NCBI GenBank assembly: GCA_046290675.1
Contig: JBKAHA010000007.1
Coordinates: forward strand, 124,001-188,000
Length of the DNA: 64,000 nt
From: Aureliella sp046290675
GTDB lineage: Bacteria > Planctomycetota > Planctomycetia > Pirellulales > Pirellulaceae
Reading direction: 5' to 3'
Positions 42,250 to 50,034 of the stretch are shown here, piece by piece. Numbering within the stretch: position 1 is the stretch's first letter; the number at the start of each line of letters is the position of its first letter. Both the position numbers and the translations under genes were made by a program. The notes under the pieces are model-generated. The model did not search any database, was not told the origin of the DNA, and saw nothing but the letters and a program-made list of their open reading frames with translations.

Positions 42250-42657
42250 ATGCACTTCTCATCTCGTCATCGTAAACAAGCTCGTCGTGGCGCGGCAGTT
42301 GTGGAACTTGCGGTCTGCTTGCCACTCATTGCATTGCTCGTGTTCGCCTCTTTAGAAGGAGCCAACATGCTGTTTCTGAGGCAGGCTGTAGTTCAGTCCG
42401 CCTACGAGGCAGCCAAGGTGGCCGCACGTGCAGACGGCAGCCAAGCTCGTGCTCAACGACTTGCCAACGATATTTTGGCATCTCGGAACATCAATCCAAG
42501 CCGGATTTCCTTCAGTCCAGGAAACGTGGATTCGTTGGACGCCGGCACCGTATTTACGGTGACAGTATCTGCGGCCGGTGACCAGAAGAGTATTACCACG
42601 ATCGGTCCTTTCAATGGGCTCAATATCGAAGCTCAGGCAACGATGCACAAAGAATAA
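42250..42657 (+). CDS. TadE-like pilus assembly protein
   Basis: This 135-residue protein carries the TadE N-terminal pattern: a basic head (HRKQARRGAAVVE) leading into a single membrane helix (LAVCLPLIALLVFASLEGANMLF). The E in AAVVELA is the conserved residue of the family. The rest is periplasmic. TadE proteins are pseudopilin-like parts of Flp/Tad pili and processed by a prepilin peptidase. No tad secretion genes (tadA, tadB, tadC, rcpA) are in the window. Followed 79 bp later by a TadG-like VWA protein. Confidence 0.85.
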   Translation: MHFSSRHRKQARRGAAVVELAVCLPLIALLVFASLEGANMLFLRQAVVQSAYEAAKVAARADGSQARAQRLANDILASRNINPSRISFSPGNVDSLDAGTVFTVTVSAAGDQKSITTIGPFNGLNIEAQATMHKE

Positions 42658-42736
42658 GCCCGAGGGGTACATGCCCCCACGTAATCCGCGGCGGGGCTCA
42701 CAAATCCCAACTCAAAGATCTCTAGTGAGACGATCC

Positions 42737-43786
42737 ATGAAGAATATCCTTCAGCAACGACCAAAGTCTCGGCAAGGCGCAATGCTGGTTTTAGTCGCCG
42801 TTGTTTTGGTCATGCTTCTCGTTGGTGCGGTCTTCAGCGTTGACGTTGCGTACATGCATATGGTCCGCGCTGAACTAAGAACGGCGACGGATGCGGCGGC
42901 ACGAGCGGGAGCGGAAACACTCGCAAGAACACAAGATCCAGGGCAAGCCAGGGCCGCAGCGATCAATATCGCAAACCGTAACACGGTCGCCGGAAATGGC
43001 TTGACCGTTCGAGGTGGCGACATTGAAATCGGTGCCGTGCGATCGTCCGGTTCAGGCCGTTTTCAGTTTCAGCCGGGAGTCTCGCCATTCACCGCTGTCA
43101 GGGTCAATGGAAGTCGTGAGTCGGGTTCGCCGGATGGCCCCGTAGGCTTGTTTTTCGCCCGCGTTTTTTCAACCAACGAGTTCCAGCCCACCGAGACGGC
43201 TACGTCTGCTGCCAGCGTTCGCGATGTAGCACTCGTTCTCGACGTGTCCGGTTCGATGAACGCTCGCAGTGGAGGTGGAACGCGTTTATCAGCTTTGAAA
43301 GATGCCGTACGAGTATTCTTGGATGAAATTACACGTAGCAGTCCTTCGACTCGAGTGTCGTTAGCCGTTTACGCGACAAGTCCCACGAAGTTGCTGCCAC
43401 TCACGGATAATTTTGCCTCTATTCAGAATACGGTTAATCGCTTGCGAGCTGGTGGTCTGACGGCGATTGGTAACGGGCTGCTCGTTGGAAGCGACTCTTT
43501 GGTGAGTGATCCGTTGCGTCGAGACTTCGCTGCGAAAACCGTTATCGTGATGACGGACGGAAACCACAATCGTGGGCCTTCGCCAACTCAGACGGTGAAC
43601 ACGGCAGTGGCGCGTGATCAACAAGTCCATACGATCACGTTCAGTGGAGGGGCTAATCAAGGACTGATGAGGCAAGTCGCCCAGGCTACGGATGGAGGAA
43701 TTCACATTCATGCAGATAACGCGGGAGATCTGTCAAACGCGTTTCGCGAAATTGCACGAACCCTGTCCGTCATTCTTGTCGACTAG
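42737..43786 (+). CDS. TadG-like membrane protein with VWA domain
   Basis: I prefer ATG 42737; ATG 42671, preceded by GAGGGG, is an alternative adding 22 residues. The 349-residue product has the TadG-like N-terminus (SRQGAMLVLVAVVLVMLLVGAVFSVDVAYM) and a linker. Its VWA domain covers about 155-345: DVSGSMNARSG is the metal-ion-dependent adhesion site, TAIGNG and VIVMTDGNHNRG complete it. Such proteins anchor or regulate Tad pili or bind the cell surface. It lies between two TadE-like genes (gaps of 79 and 45 bp). Confidence 0.85.
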   Translation: MKNILQQRPKSRQGAMLVLVAVVLVMLLVGAVFSVDVAYMHMVRAELRTATDAAARAGAETLARTQDPGQARAAAINIANRNTVAGNGLTVRGGDIEIGAVRSSGSGRFQFQPGVSPFTAVRVNGSRESGSPDGPVGLFFARVFSTNEFQPTETATSAASVRDVALVLDVSGSMNARSGGGTRLSALKDAVRVFLDEITRSSPSTRVSLAVYATSPTKLLPLTDNFASIQNTVNRLRAGGLTAIGNGLLVGSDSLVSDPLRRDFAAKTVIVMTDGNHNRGPSPTQTVNTAVARDQQVHTITFSGGANQGLMRQVAQATDGGIHIHADNAGDLSNAFREIARTLSVILVD

Positions 43787-43831
43787 CTTGTTTCCTTCGC
43801 CCGTGATCTCACTGCCGCACCGGAGTTGAAA

Positions 43832-44236
43832 ATGAAAAATCGAATCCCCAAGTCAAATAGAAATGGTGCGGTCGCTGTTGAGTTTGCTCTAACGGCTCCC
43901 CTGCTTTTCATGATCTTGTTCGCAGCTCTTGAATTGGGGCATGCTAACATGGTTTTCAATGTGGCGGAGGCTGCAGCTTTTGAGGGGGCTCGAGAAGCAA
44001 TTCTGCCTGGAGCAACCGCAGGTGAGGCGACGGCGGCAGCTCAGCGACTACTAGGAATTTCGCGGGTCCGAGGGGCCAACATAAGCGTGAACCCGGGAAA
44101 TCTAGCCGTTGATTCGGACACCGTAACCGTTTCGATAAGTATCCCCTACTCGCAAAACACAATCGTACCGCCGTTCTTCACTCGCGGCATTACGATCAAT
44201 CGGTCTTGTCAGCTGACACGCGAAGATGCGAGCTAA
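43832..44236 (+). CDS. Second TadE-like pilus assembly protein
   Basis: The start is ATG 43832 with GGAG 7 bases upstream. At 134 residues it resembles the gene at 42250: basic head with NRNGAVAVEFALTAPLLFMILFAALELGH, including the conserved Glu at the start of the membrane helix, and a periplasmic tail with a closing Cys. The shared VNPGN-like stretches (SFSPGNVDSLD versus SVNPGNLAVDSD) suggest the two genes arose by duplication. It ends the set and is followed by a strong hairpin terminator. Confidence 0.85.
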   Translation: MKNRIPKSNRNGAVAVEFALTAPLLFMILFAALELGHANMVFNVAEAAAFEGAREAILPGATAGEATAAAQRLLGISRVRGANISVNPGNLAVDSDTVTVSISIPYSQNTIVPPFFTRGITINRSCQLTREDAS

Positions 44237-44289
44237 GATCATTTCGTTTTGAATACCAGCGTACGAGTACAAAGAACGATCAAAACAAA

Positions 44290-44326
44290 AGGGGCTACAA
44301 CCACGAAGGTTGTAGCCCCTTTTTTT
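44290..44326. terminator. Strong, probably bidirectional hairpin terminator
   Basis: AGGGGCTACAACC (44290-44302) pairs perfectly with GGTTGTAGCCCCT (44308-44320) around ACGAA and is followed by a T run. An A run before the stem lets it serve the leftward gene at 44419 as well. Confidence 0.9.
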
Positions 44327-44418
44327 ACTTTATATGTTTTACGCGGGCGCGTGATGAAGCATTTCACACGTCGTAGCCGCGATTCGGCGAGCCTCAGCTA
44401 AGTGCTAGGCCGGACAAC

Positions 44419-44982
44419 CTAGTTGAGGATCTTTTCCAATCCGCCCATTACGGACTTCATTTCCAAGTCCTTGAGCGAAGCTACCGAGTAGTTTGCTACA
44501 ACTTTGCTTTCGTTGGCAAAGATGATAGTGACTTCAGCCTTAGGGTTGATACCGTAGTTCTCTGGGCCGTTCTCGAATTCGACAGGAACAACGAAAGGAA
44601 TGTTCTCTGCCTTGCTTGCTTCGGCTAGCTTCTTGGCTTCATCCGAAGCGGCATCTCGGCTTTCGCCCATCACGTTGACGAATGCACGCAGTTGGCTGTC
44701 TTCGTGCTTAGCTACGGCCTTGTCGAGTTTGCCGAGCAGCTTTGCCAGCTTCTCGTCGGTTGTGCGGGTGAAGACCATTACTTGTGGTCGAGAACCGTTC
44801 TTGCAGCGGTAGCAGAGCTTATCGCCAACGGCGACCTTGTCTGCTTCTGCACCGGCGCACTTCGTTACGTTGAATGCACCGATGCGCTCGCCTTCCTTAA
44901 GGCCGCTTCTGATGCCTTCTGCAAACGCAGCGGACGTGAACATAAGCATGCAGGCAACAGCCAGACTCGAAACTCTTCTCAT
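44419..44982 (-). CDS. Secreted protein of unknown function, possible thioredoxin-like fold
   Basis: The start at ATG 44982 has GGGAG about 8 bases upstream and a signal peptide (VSSLAVACMLMFTSAAFAEG). The 187-residue product has a C-Y-R-C motif (KLCYRCKNGSRPQVMVFTR) and a later IIFANESKVVANYSV strand. That order, an N-terminal cysteine pair before a strand-helix unit (MVFTRTTDEKLAKLLGKLDKAVA), recalls thioredoxin-like proteins, but the pair is not the usual W-C-x-x-C. It is probably periplasmic. No partner gene next to it; it ends against the shared terminator. Confidence 0.7.
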   Translation of the reverse strand: MRRVSSLAVACMLMFTSAAFAEGIRSGLKEGERIGAFNVTKCAGAEADKVAVGDKLCYRCKNGSRPQVMVFTRTTDEKLAKLLGKLDKAVAKHEDSQLRAFVNVMGESRDAASDEAKKLAEASKAENIPFVVPVEFENGPENYGINPKAEVTIIFANESKVVANYSVASLKDLEMKSVMGGLEKILN

Positions 44983-45293
44983 CGAAATACTCCCAAGATC
45001 GCCTTTTGGCTTCTTAAAATGTGGTGGCCGCCGGCTCCAAAACCGGCTTCGCAATTTTCCATATGGTAGACGTTCGCAAAGGGATGAGAAGTCAGCCCAC
45101 CCCCAATTTCAGCCCAATTTTGCGCTAGAATTACAGTTTCCTGTTAGCTGGCAAACAGCATTGCGAATGCTCGCAGACGCAGGGCGAGTTGAGGATCCCC
45201 TAGTTTCACGAATTGCAGTCGCTCAATGTTTTGTCGGTCCTCCTAAGCCTTTGGACGAGCCCGTGGAGATTCAACCAAACCCTTACGAACTTG
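44983..45293. other. Region of about 310 bp without a supported gene
   Basis: It lies between the acyltransferase stop and the secreted protein start, both leftward. Overlapping plus-strand frames (44692-45069, 44837-45385) run antisense to real genes and show no domain. A promoter for the secreted protein gene is expected. Confidence 0.4.
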
Positions 45294-46055
45294 TTAAGAA
45301 CTTCGTTTCCTCTTGCGTCGTGCCGATAAGCGGATTTCCTGGTTTGGTTTTCCACTTAATTGGACTAGCTGCTTACCCCACTTGAGCATCAATTCGTCGG
45401 CACGTGACTCACTGCTCGGAGCATCGTTTCCCGGTTGGACAGTCGGGATGGGAGTCCCAAAAGTGATACGGACATTCGCCGCCATGGTAACGGGACTCCA
45501 AACTGTCCGGCGGTAGGGGCTACCTTCGATCCACAGCGGGATAATCGGAACTCTGGCCTTTTCAGCGACGACTGCAGCGCCGCTACGAAATGAAAGCAAG
45601 GCTTCGTCGGTCTTATTGAGCCTCCCCTCTGGAAACATTCCCACTAGTCGGCCTTCTCTGGTCATGCGAATGGCAGCTTTGGTCGACGCCGTATCCATGC
45701 CACTTCGGTTTGTTGGAATGACCTGGCACAACTTTAACAATGGGCCAAACGCAAAGTGATTGCAGTACTCCTTGGCCACCATCCAGTGAACGCGGCGTCC
45801 CGCGGAGAGCTGAACAAAAAACGGGTCGACACTGCTGCGATGGTTGGCGACTAAGACGCCGCCTGATTTCAGTTCTTCCGGCGCTTCGTTCGTGAAGTGG
45901 ACTCGCCACAGCAAACGCCCAAATAGGAAGGTTGGGATATAGAGTATGTTCTCCTCAACGTTGTAAACGCTGCGTCTGGCGAGGGAGATTCCGTACAACG
46001 TGATAGCCAAGAGCAGTATCGTGAACCAAGCGTAGGCAAAATAGAGTGAGACCAA
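45294..46055 (-). CDS. 1-acyl-sn-glycerol-3-phosphate acyltransferase family (PlsC-like)
   Basis: Transfers acyl chains to lysophosphatidate or related lipids at the inner membrane. The 253-residue product begins with a membrane segment (YFAYAWFTILLLAITLYGISL). The acyltransferase motifs are NHRSSVDPFF (His72, Asp77), a middle motif with Arg near 117 (IPTNRSG), FPEGRLNK (141-148) and VPIIPLWIEG. Complete catalytic core. It follows miaA by only 5 bp on the same strand, so they share a transcript. The C-terminus is basic (RRKRKRSS). Confidence 0.88.
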   Translation of the reverse strand: MVSLYFAYAWFTILLLAITLYGISLARRSVYNVEENILYIPTFLFGRLLWRVHFTNEAPEELKSGGVLVANHRSSVDPFFVQLSAGRRVHWMVAKEYCNHFAFGPLLKLCQVIPTNRSGMDTASTKAAIRMTREGRLVGMFPEGRLNKTDEALLSFRSGAAVVAEKARVPIIPLWIEGSPYRRTVWSPVTMAANVRITFGTPIPTVQPGNDAPSSESRADELMLKWGKQLVQLSGKPNQEIRLSARRKRKRSS

Positions 46056-46060
46056 GTGGC

Positions 46061-47053
46061 TTACCGATGCGTTGAGTAGAAGAATTCGACAATCTCGTTT
46101 ACAGTCGTCTCTGCTGATTTGTCCGGGCTGGTTTCACACCATTGCAGCTCTCTTAATCCCCGGAACCAAATTTCTTGTCGCCGCGCGAATTGTCGCGTGT
46201 GCGCCTTGATGGCTTCGACCATTTCCGTGTGATCGAGCTTGCCGGATTGATGCTCAATAACCTCTTTGTAGCCGACAGCTTGCAAAGCGGTACGGCCGAG
46301 TTGGCCATGCTGAGACTGTAACTGTTCAACTTCGCTGACTAGCCCCTGTTCTAGCATCTGGTCGACACGTCCGTTGATTCGCTCATGCAGCCAAGCGCGA
46401 TCAATTTTTAGGACCGCAACAGGACATCGATCTCGAGGTGCCGGCTTGTCGAACTGTTGCTGCCAGTGAGAAAGTGGGCTACCGGTAACTTTTGCGACCT
46501 CAAGAGCCCGGATAATCCTGCGGTGATCATGAGGGTGGAGTTTGTGTGAAAGAAGTGGGTCAACTTGCTTTAGCCGCTCCAGAAGGGCTTCTTCTCCATG
46601 CGATTTAATGTCCGATTCCACCGATTCGCGGAATTCCCAATTCGCTTCAGGGCCCAAGAAAAGCCCACGAATCAGGCTCTTCAAATACAGCGGAGTTCCG
46701 CCGCAGATCAGTACTTTTTTTCCACGCTCAACGATATCGCGAGCAGCTTGATGAGCTGCTGTCACGTAGCTCGAAACGCTATATGGCTCAACTGGATCCA
46801 CGATATCGATTAAGTGGTGGGGGACACTCGCTCTCTCATCTAGACTGGGCTTCGCGGTACCAATGTCCATTCCGCGGTAGATCGCCATGGAATCCATGGA
46901 GATGATCTCGGCGTCTAGCCGTTTTGCAATTTCAAGAGCCAACGGCGTCTTACCGCTGGCTGTGGCACCAGTGAGGTAGAGGCAATCGTAGAGTGGCGGG
47001 AGGACCCATTCGTCATAACGCTCTGCGCTGGCTCGCTTCATCGAGTCTGTCAA
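46061..47053 (-). CDS. miaA: tRNA dimethylallyltransferase
   Basis: Adds the dimethylallyl group to A37 of tRNAs reading UNN codons. P-loop GATASGKT (29-36), substrate segment ISMDSMAIYRGMDIGTAKP, PHHLIDIVDP, GGTPLYLKSLIRGL and the dimerisation-region HDHRRIIRALEV are all present. The 330-residue length is normal. A short N-terminal stretch of about 23 residues precedes the conserved start (CLYLTGA). First gene of a two-gene unit with the acyltransferase. Confidence 0.95.
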   Translation of the reverse strand: MTDSMKRASAERYDEWVLPPLYDCLYLTGATASGKTPLALEIAKRLDAEIISMDSMAIYRGMDIGTAKPSLDERASVPHHLIDIVDPVEPYSVSSYVTAAHQAARDIVERGKKVLICGGTPLYLKSLIRGLFLGPEANWEFRESVESDIKSHGEEALLERLKQVDPLLSHKLHPHDHRRIIRALEVAKVTGSPLSHWQQQFDKPAPRDRCPVAVLKIDRAWLHERINGRVDQMLEQGLVSEVEQLQSQHGQLGRTALQAVGYKEVIEHQSGKLDHTEMVEAIKAHTRQFARRQEIWFRGLRELQWCETSPDKSAETTVNEIVEFFYSTHR

Positions 47054-47513
47054 CGTGGTCCTTTCGCTTATGGATTTGGAGTGCGTAAATTGTCTAGCCG
47101 AGTTTCAGTCGGCACCTGTTGCGGGAATGAATTCCTGTCGGAGACCCACAAACGTCTCGTTTGAGCTGCTGACCCAGTCAAGCCTACCGCGAGAGCTGTA
47201 GGAGAAGTTATAGATTGGACCATTGTAGGCGGGTATACAAATGGATTGGATTGCTCAGCGTAAGCAAAATTGAATTTTGCAATCTTGGAATTCCCCTAAC
47301 GCTGCCCGAAGGCTGCCCTAACGCTGCCACTTGTGGATAGACTCCGCACAACGCATCTGCAGGCAGCCGAACGGGTGCCGCGATCGTTCTATCAAGGTTA
47401 TCATTGCGTTTCCGTTGCTTAGGGGGCGACCGATACGGCTTTGGAAGCTTGATGTTAGATCGCTTTCCTGAGGCATTAGCTCTATTTGTGGACTTGAAAC
47501 TAGGGTTACTTGG
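47054..47513. other. Divergent intergenic region of about 460 bp
   Basis: It lies between miaA (leftward) and hisE (rightward). It carries a 13-bp direct repeat, CCCTAACGCTGCC, at 47294-47306 and 47316-47328. At 47332-47340 there is TGTGGATAG, one base off a DnaA box; a single box is not evidence for an origin. No gene seen. Confidence 0.45.
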
Positions 47514-47867
47514 GTGAATGACGACACGCTTGATCGTCTGATGGGAGAGATCCACAGGAGGGCTAAGACTCTTCCGCCGGGGTCTTACACGACGAAACTC
47601 ATCCAAGGCGGTGTCCCAAGAATGGGGGCAAAGATCCTGGAAGAGGCTGCAGAGGTGGTTGAAGCCGCGGAGAATGCCGAAGAAGGGGACAACGGGCATC
47701 TGATCTACGAGGCCTGCGATGTGATCTATCACTTGTGGGTTCTCCTCGGTTCTCGAGGGATCACGGTCGACGACTTGAGGTCCGAGTTAGCTCGACGTGA
47801 AGGAACGTCAGGATTGGTCGAAAAAGCCAATCGTAGCCGTAGTGATGCAGCCGAAAATGGTGAATGA
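47514..47867 (+). CDS. hisE: Phosphoribosyl-ATP pyrophosphatase
   Basis: Second step of histidine biosynthesis. The 117-residue protein matches HisE throughout: LDRLMGEIHRRAKTLPPGSYTTKL, then KILEEAAEVVEAAEN with the metal-binding Glu residues, and YEACDVIYHLWVLL. The start is taken at GTG 47514; there is no strong ribosome binding site but the conserved domain begins at residue 5. Not fused to HisI. hisG lies 205 bp downstream on the same strand. Confidence 0.92.
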   Translation: MNDDTLDRLMGEIHRRAKTLPPGSYTTKLIQGGVPRMGAKILEEAAEVVEAAENAEEGDNGHLIYEACDVIYHLWVLLGSRGITVDDLRSELARREGTSGLVEKANRSRSDAAENGE

Positions 47868-48072
47868 GTTTCGCCTAGTGAAAGCAAGAGTGTTTCTCGG
47901 GCCATCAGTTTTGGACTTCTGCCAAGTCTTAGCTCGCCCATCCATGGCCTTGAATCGCGGTCCAATGAGTCTGAATTTCTCATCTACATCTTCGGTACGA
48001 ACCCAAGGTAAAACGCAAGTGTCCCGACGAGTATGTGCGGCGGACAATGAGACGAAGTGAACTGGTGAAAAA

Positions 48073-48933
48073 GTGAAACAAGATCAAAGTTTGAAGGTTG
48101 GCATCCCCAGTAAGGGGCGACTCAGCGAACTGGCAACCGGATTGTTGAATCAAGCAGGTTTGCAATTTCGCAGGCAGGAGAGGACTCTGTTTGCCAAAGT
48201 TCGAGAGCTGCCCGTCGACATCATTTTTCTTCGAACCGACGACATCCCCACGTTGTGTGCTGAAGGCGCCATTGATTTGGGGATCACCGGCAGCGATCTG
48301 GTGCAAGAGAGTTGCCAAGAGGTTGAGCAACGAATGCCGTTAGGAGTCGGTCGATGTCGTCTAAGCGTCTGCGTGCCTGAGTCGGCGCCGATCGAAACTT
48401 GCGAGCAACTAGATGGCCTCCGAATCGCAACGAGTTTTCCCGAGGTAACCAAACAGTTCTTGGCCAAGCATGGCGCCAAGGCTCACCTGGTTGAGCTTTC
48501 AGGCTCGGTCGAGATCATGATCTCGCTTGGCATTGCAGATGCCATTGTCGACTTAGTCGAAACGGGAAGCACTCTGGCAGCAAATCGGCTGCGTGTGCTG
48601 ACCGATATTGGGACGTACGAGACCGTTTTGATCCAAAATCCGAATAGCCAACATCAGGAAATGGCGGATCGCATTGTGCGTCGACTGGAAGGCGTTGTCA
48701 TCGCGCGCGACTATTCTCTTCTGGAATACAACGTATCTCGCGAGAATTTGGAAGCAGCCGAGGGCATTACACCAGGGTTCAATTCGCCGACGGTGAACAC
48801 TCTTGAACGCGAAGGCTGGTGTTCAGTTCGCGTCATGGTGAGGCGGAAAGAGGTGATCACTGCGATGGAGAAGCTTGAACAGATTGGCGCTTCTGCGATC
48901 TTGGAAACGGAGATTGGGAACTGCCGCCTGTAA
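48073..48933 (+). CDS. hisG: ATP phosphoribosyltransferase, long form
   Basis: First and feedback-controlled step of histidine biosynthesis. The 286-residue protein starts at GTG 48073. LKVGIPSKGRLSE opens the catalytic domain. GAIDLGITGSDLV and the PRPP site IADAIVDLVETGSTL are present. The last 75 residues (SVRVMVRRKEVITAMEKLEQIGASAI) form the regulatory ACT-like domain of the long, HisZ-independent form. Near the hisE gene, so co-regulation is likely, although the 205-bp gap suggests its own promoter. Confidence 0.95.
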   Translation: MKQDQSLKVGIPSKGRLSELATGLLNQAGLQFRRQERTLFAKVRELPVDIIFLRTDDIPTLCAEGAIDLGITGSDLVQESCQEVEQRMPLGVGRCRLSVCVPESAPIETCEQLDGLRIATSFPEVTKQFLAKHGAKAHLVELSGSVEIMISLGIADAIVDLVETGSTLAANRLRVLTDIGTYETVLIQNPNSQHQEMADRIVRRLEGVVIARDYSLLEYNVSRENLEAAEGITPGFNSPTVNTLEREGWCSVRVMVRRKEVITAMEKLEQIGASAILETEIGNCRL

Positions 48934-49218
48934 TCACGCAGTACCAACGCGGCCGACCTGAGCAAGTGTTCGAATCTCTCAAAGCTCGGTTCATTGCGTG
49001 GCTCAATCGTGGTTCACCTCGACTGCGGGCTGGTGATTTGACTTGACCTTCCCGCACTCGCCCATTACGGTGCTCGCTCTACGTCCTTGGCATTGTGCGA
49101 GAATCTGTCCGAAGCAGCTTTTCGCCAACTGTCCATTCTGCATTTAGAATGCAGTCGCAGCAGATCTTATCCGATTTGCAAACGGAAATTACTACTACTC
49201 AAGCAGGGAGATGTTGGA

Positions 49219-49371
49219 GTGTCGATCGTACGTGTTGGTTCGAACGAGAAGTACGCAAGCGGGTGGGATAAGGCTTTTGGCGGCAAGAAGCGCGCGACCA
49301 CGAAGGCGGCCACAAAGAAGAAGGTAGCGAAGAAGGCCAAAAAGAAGGCCAAAAAGAAGGCCAAGAAGTAG
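49219..49371 (+). CDS. Small lysine-rich protein with KKAK repeats
   Basis: I start at GTG 49219, with AGGGAG at 49205-49210, giving 50 residues: a conserved-looking head (VSIVRVGSNEKYASGWDKAFGG) and an almost pure Lys/Ala tail (KKVAKKAKKKAKKKAKK). The tail is encoded by three copies of a 12-bp unit (49330-49365). The frame runs upstream to 49087, but without a good start. Proteins of this head-plus-tail form appear widespread in planctomycetes; the tail resembles histone-H1-like tails and would bind DNA or RNA. No known function. Confidence 0.7.
   Translation: MSIVRVGSNEKYASGWDKAFGGKKRATTKAATKKKVAKKAKKKAKKKAKK
49330..49365. repeat. Three-copy 12-bp coding repeat (AAGAAGGCCAAA)
   Basis: Units at 49330, 49342 and 49354 encode the KKAK repeats of the small lysine-rich protein. 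The third unit ends in AAG instead of AAA. Copy-number change would lengthen or shorten the tail without a frameshift. Confidence 0.7.
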
Positions 49372-49460
49372 CAAGATTCAATCGCGTCGGAGTCATCCCA
49401 GAGCCGGCGAACTCCAATCGTCTGGCGATCCTCGCGAGTCGGTCATTGCACGAGAGGCAA

Positions 49461-50006
49461 CTAAATCGAGTCCCGATTTGCCTGATCTGAAGCCGGTCTC
49501 CTGAGAGATTCACGTGTTGAGTCGGTGATGTGCGGCTTGGGCACTATGGATTTGTCCTGAGTCGGTGTTCTGTCCGAAGTTGGATCGGTGACTTCGTAAG
49601 GATCGTCATACCGAGACATGTATCCCGGCTCGCGAGCGCGCTCCAACTCGATCTTGTACTCGCCGACCACATGCTGCTGGATTTCGTCGCGGCAAGCTTG
49701 ATTGATCGGATGGGCCACGTCCGCATACAACTTGTTCGGCGCATCCTCATCCTGGGAGTGCCTGTGAGCCCGTAGCTTGGAACCACAGTTGTTGCAGTAG
49801 TTGCTGCGGATGTAATTCTTATTTCCGCATCGGTTGCATCGATGTGTTAGTTTTCGGCTTGGCATCGCTACGAAGGGGCCTTGGCTGCCTTCGATGATTT
49901 TCAGGTCTCGGACTACAAAGCAGTTGTCGAAGGTCACTGAACAGAAAGCTCGAAGGCGGTCCTCCGAATCTTCCATCAGTTTGATCCGCACTTCGGTAAT
50001 CTGCAC
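49461..50006 (-). CDS. spoVG: SpoVG-family protein with inserted zinc ribbon
   Basis: The N-terminal 50 residues match SpoVG: MQITEVRIKLMEDSEDRLRAFCSVTFDNCFVV, then LKIIEGSQGPFVAMPSRK. A four-Cys zinc ribbon follows (Cys57, Cys60, Cys71, Cys74: CNRC and CNNC), in place of the short link in Firmicute proteins. The conserved DVAHPINQACRDEIQ helix comes after it, and then a disordered tail. SpoVG is a DNA/RNA-binding regulator in Firmicutes and Borrelia. It lies 28 bp after ispE on the same strand. The insertion likely adds nucleic-acid contacts. Confidence 0.88.
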   Translation of the reverse strand: MQITEVRIKLMEDSEDRLRAFCSVTFDNCFVVRDLKIIEGSQGPFVAMPSRKLTHRCNRCGNKNYIRSNYCNNCGSKLRAHRHSQDEDAPNKLYADVAHPINQACRDEIQQHVVGEYKIELERAREPGYMSRYDDPYEVTDPTSDRTPTQDKSIVPKPHITDSTRESLRRPASDQANRDSI

Positions 50007-50034
50007 TGCTGTAGCTCCTGTGCTTATTAAGCAC

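Noticed and set aside
44837..45385. Plus-strand 182-codon frame
   Set aside because: Runs antisense to the acyltransferase and secreted-protein genes and has no domain.
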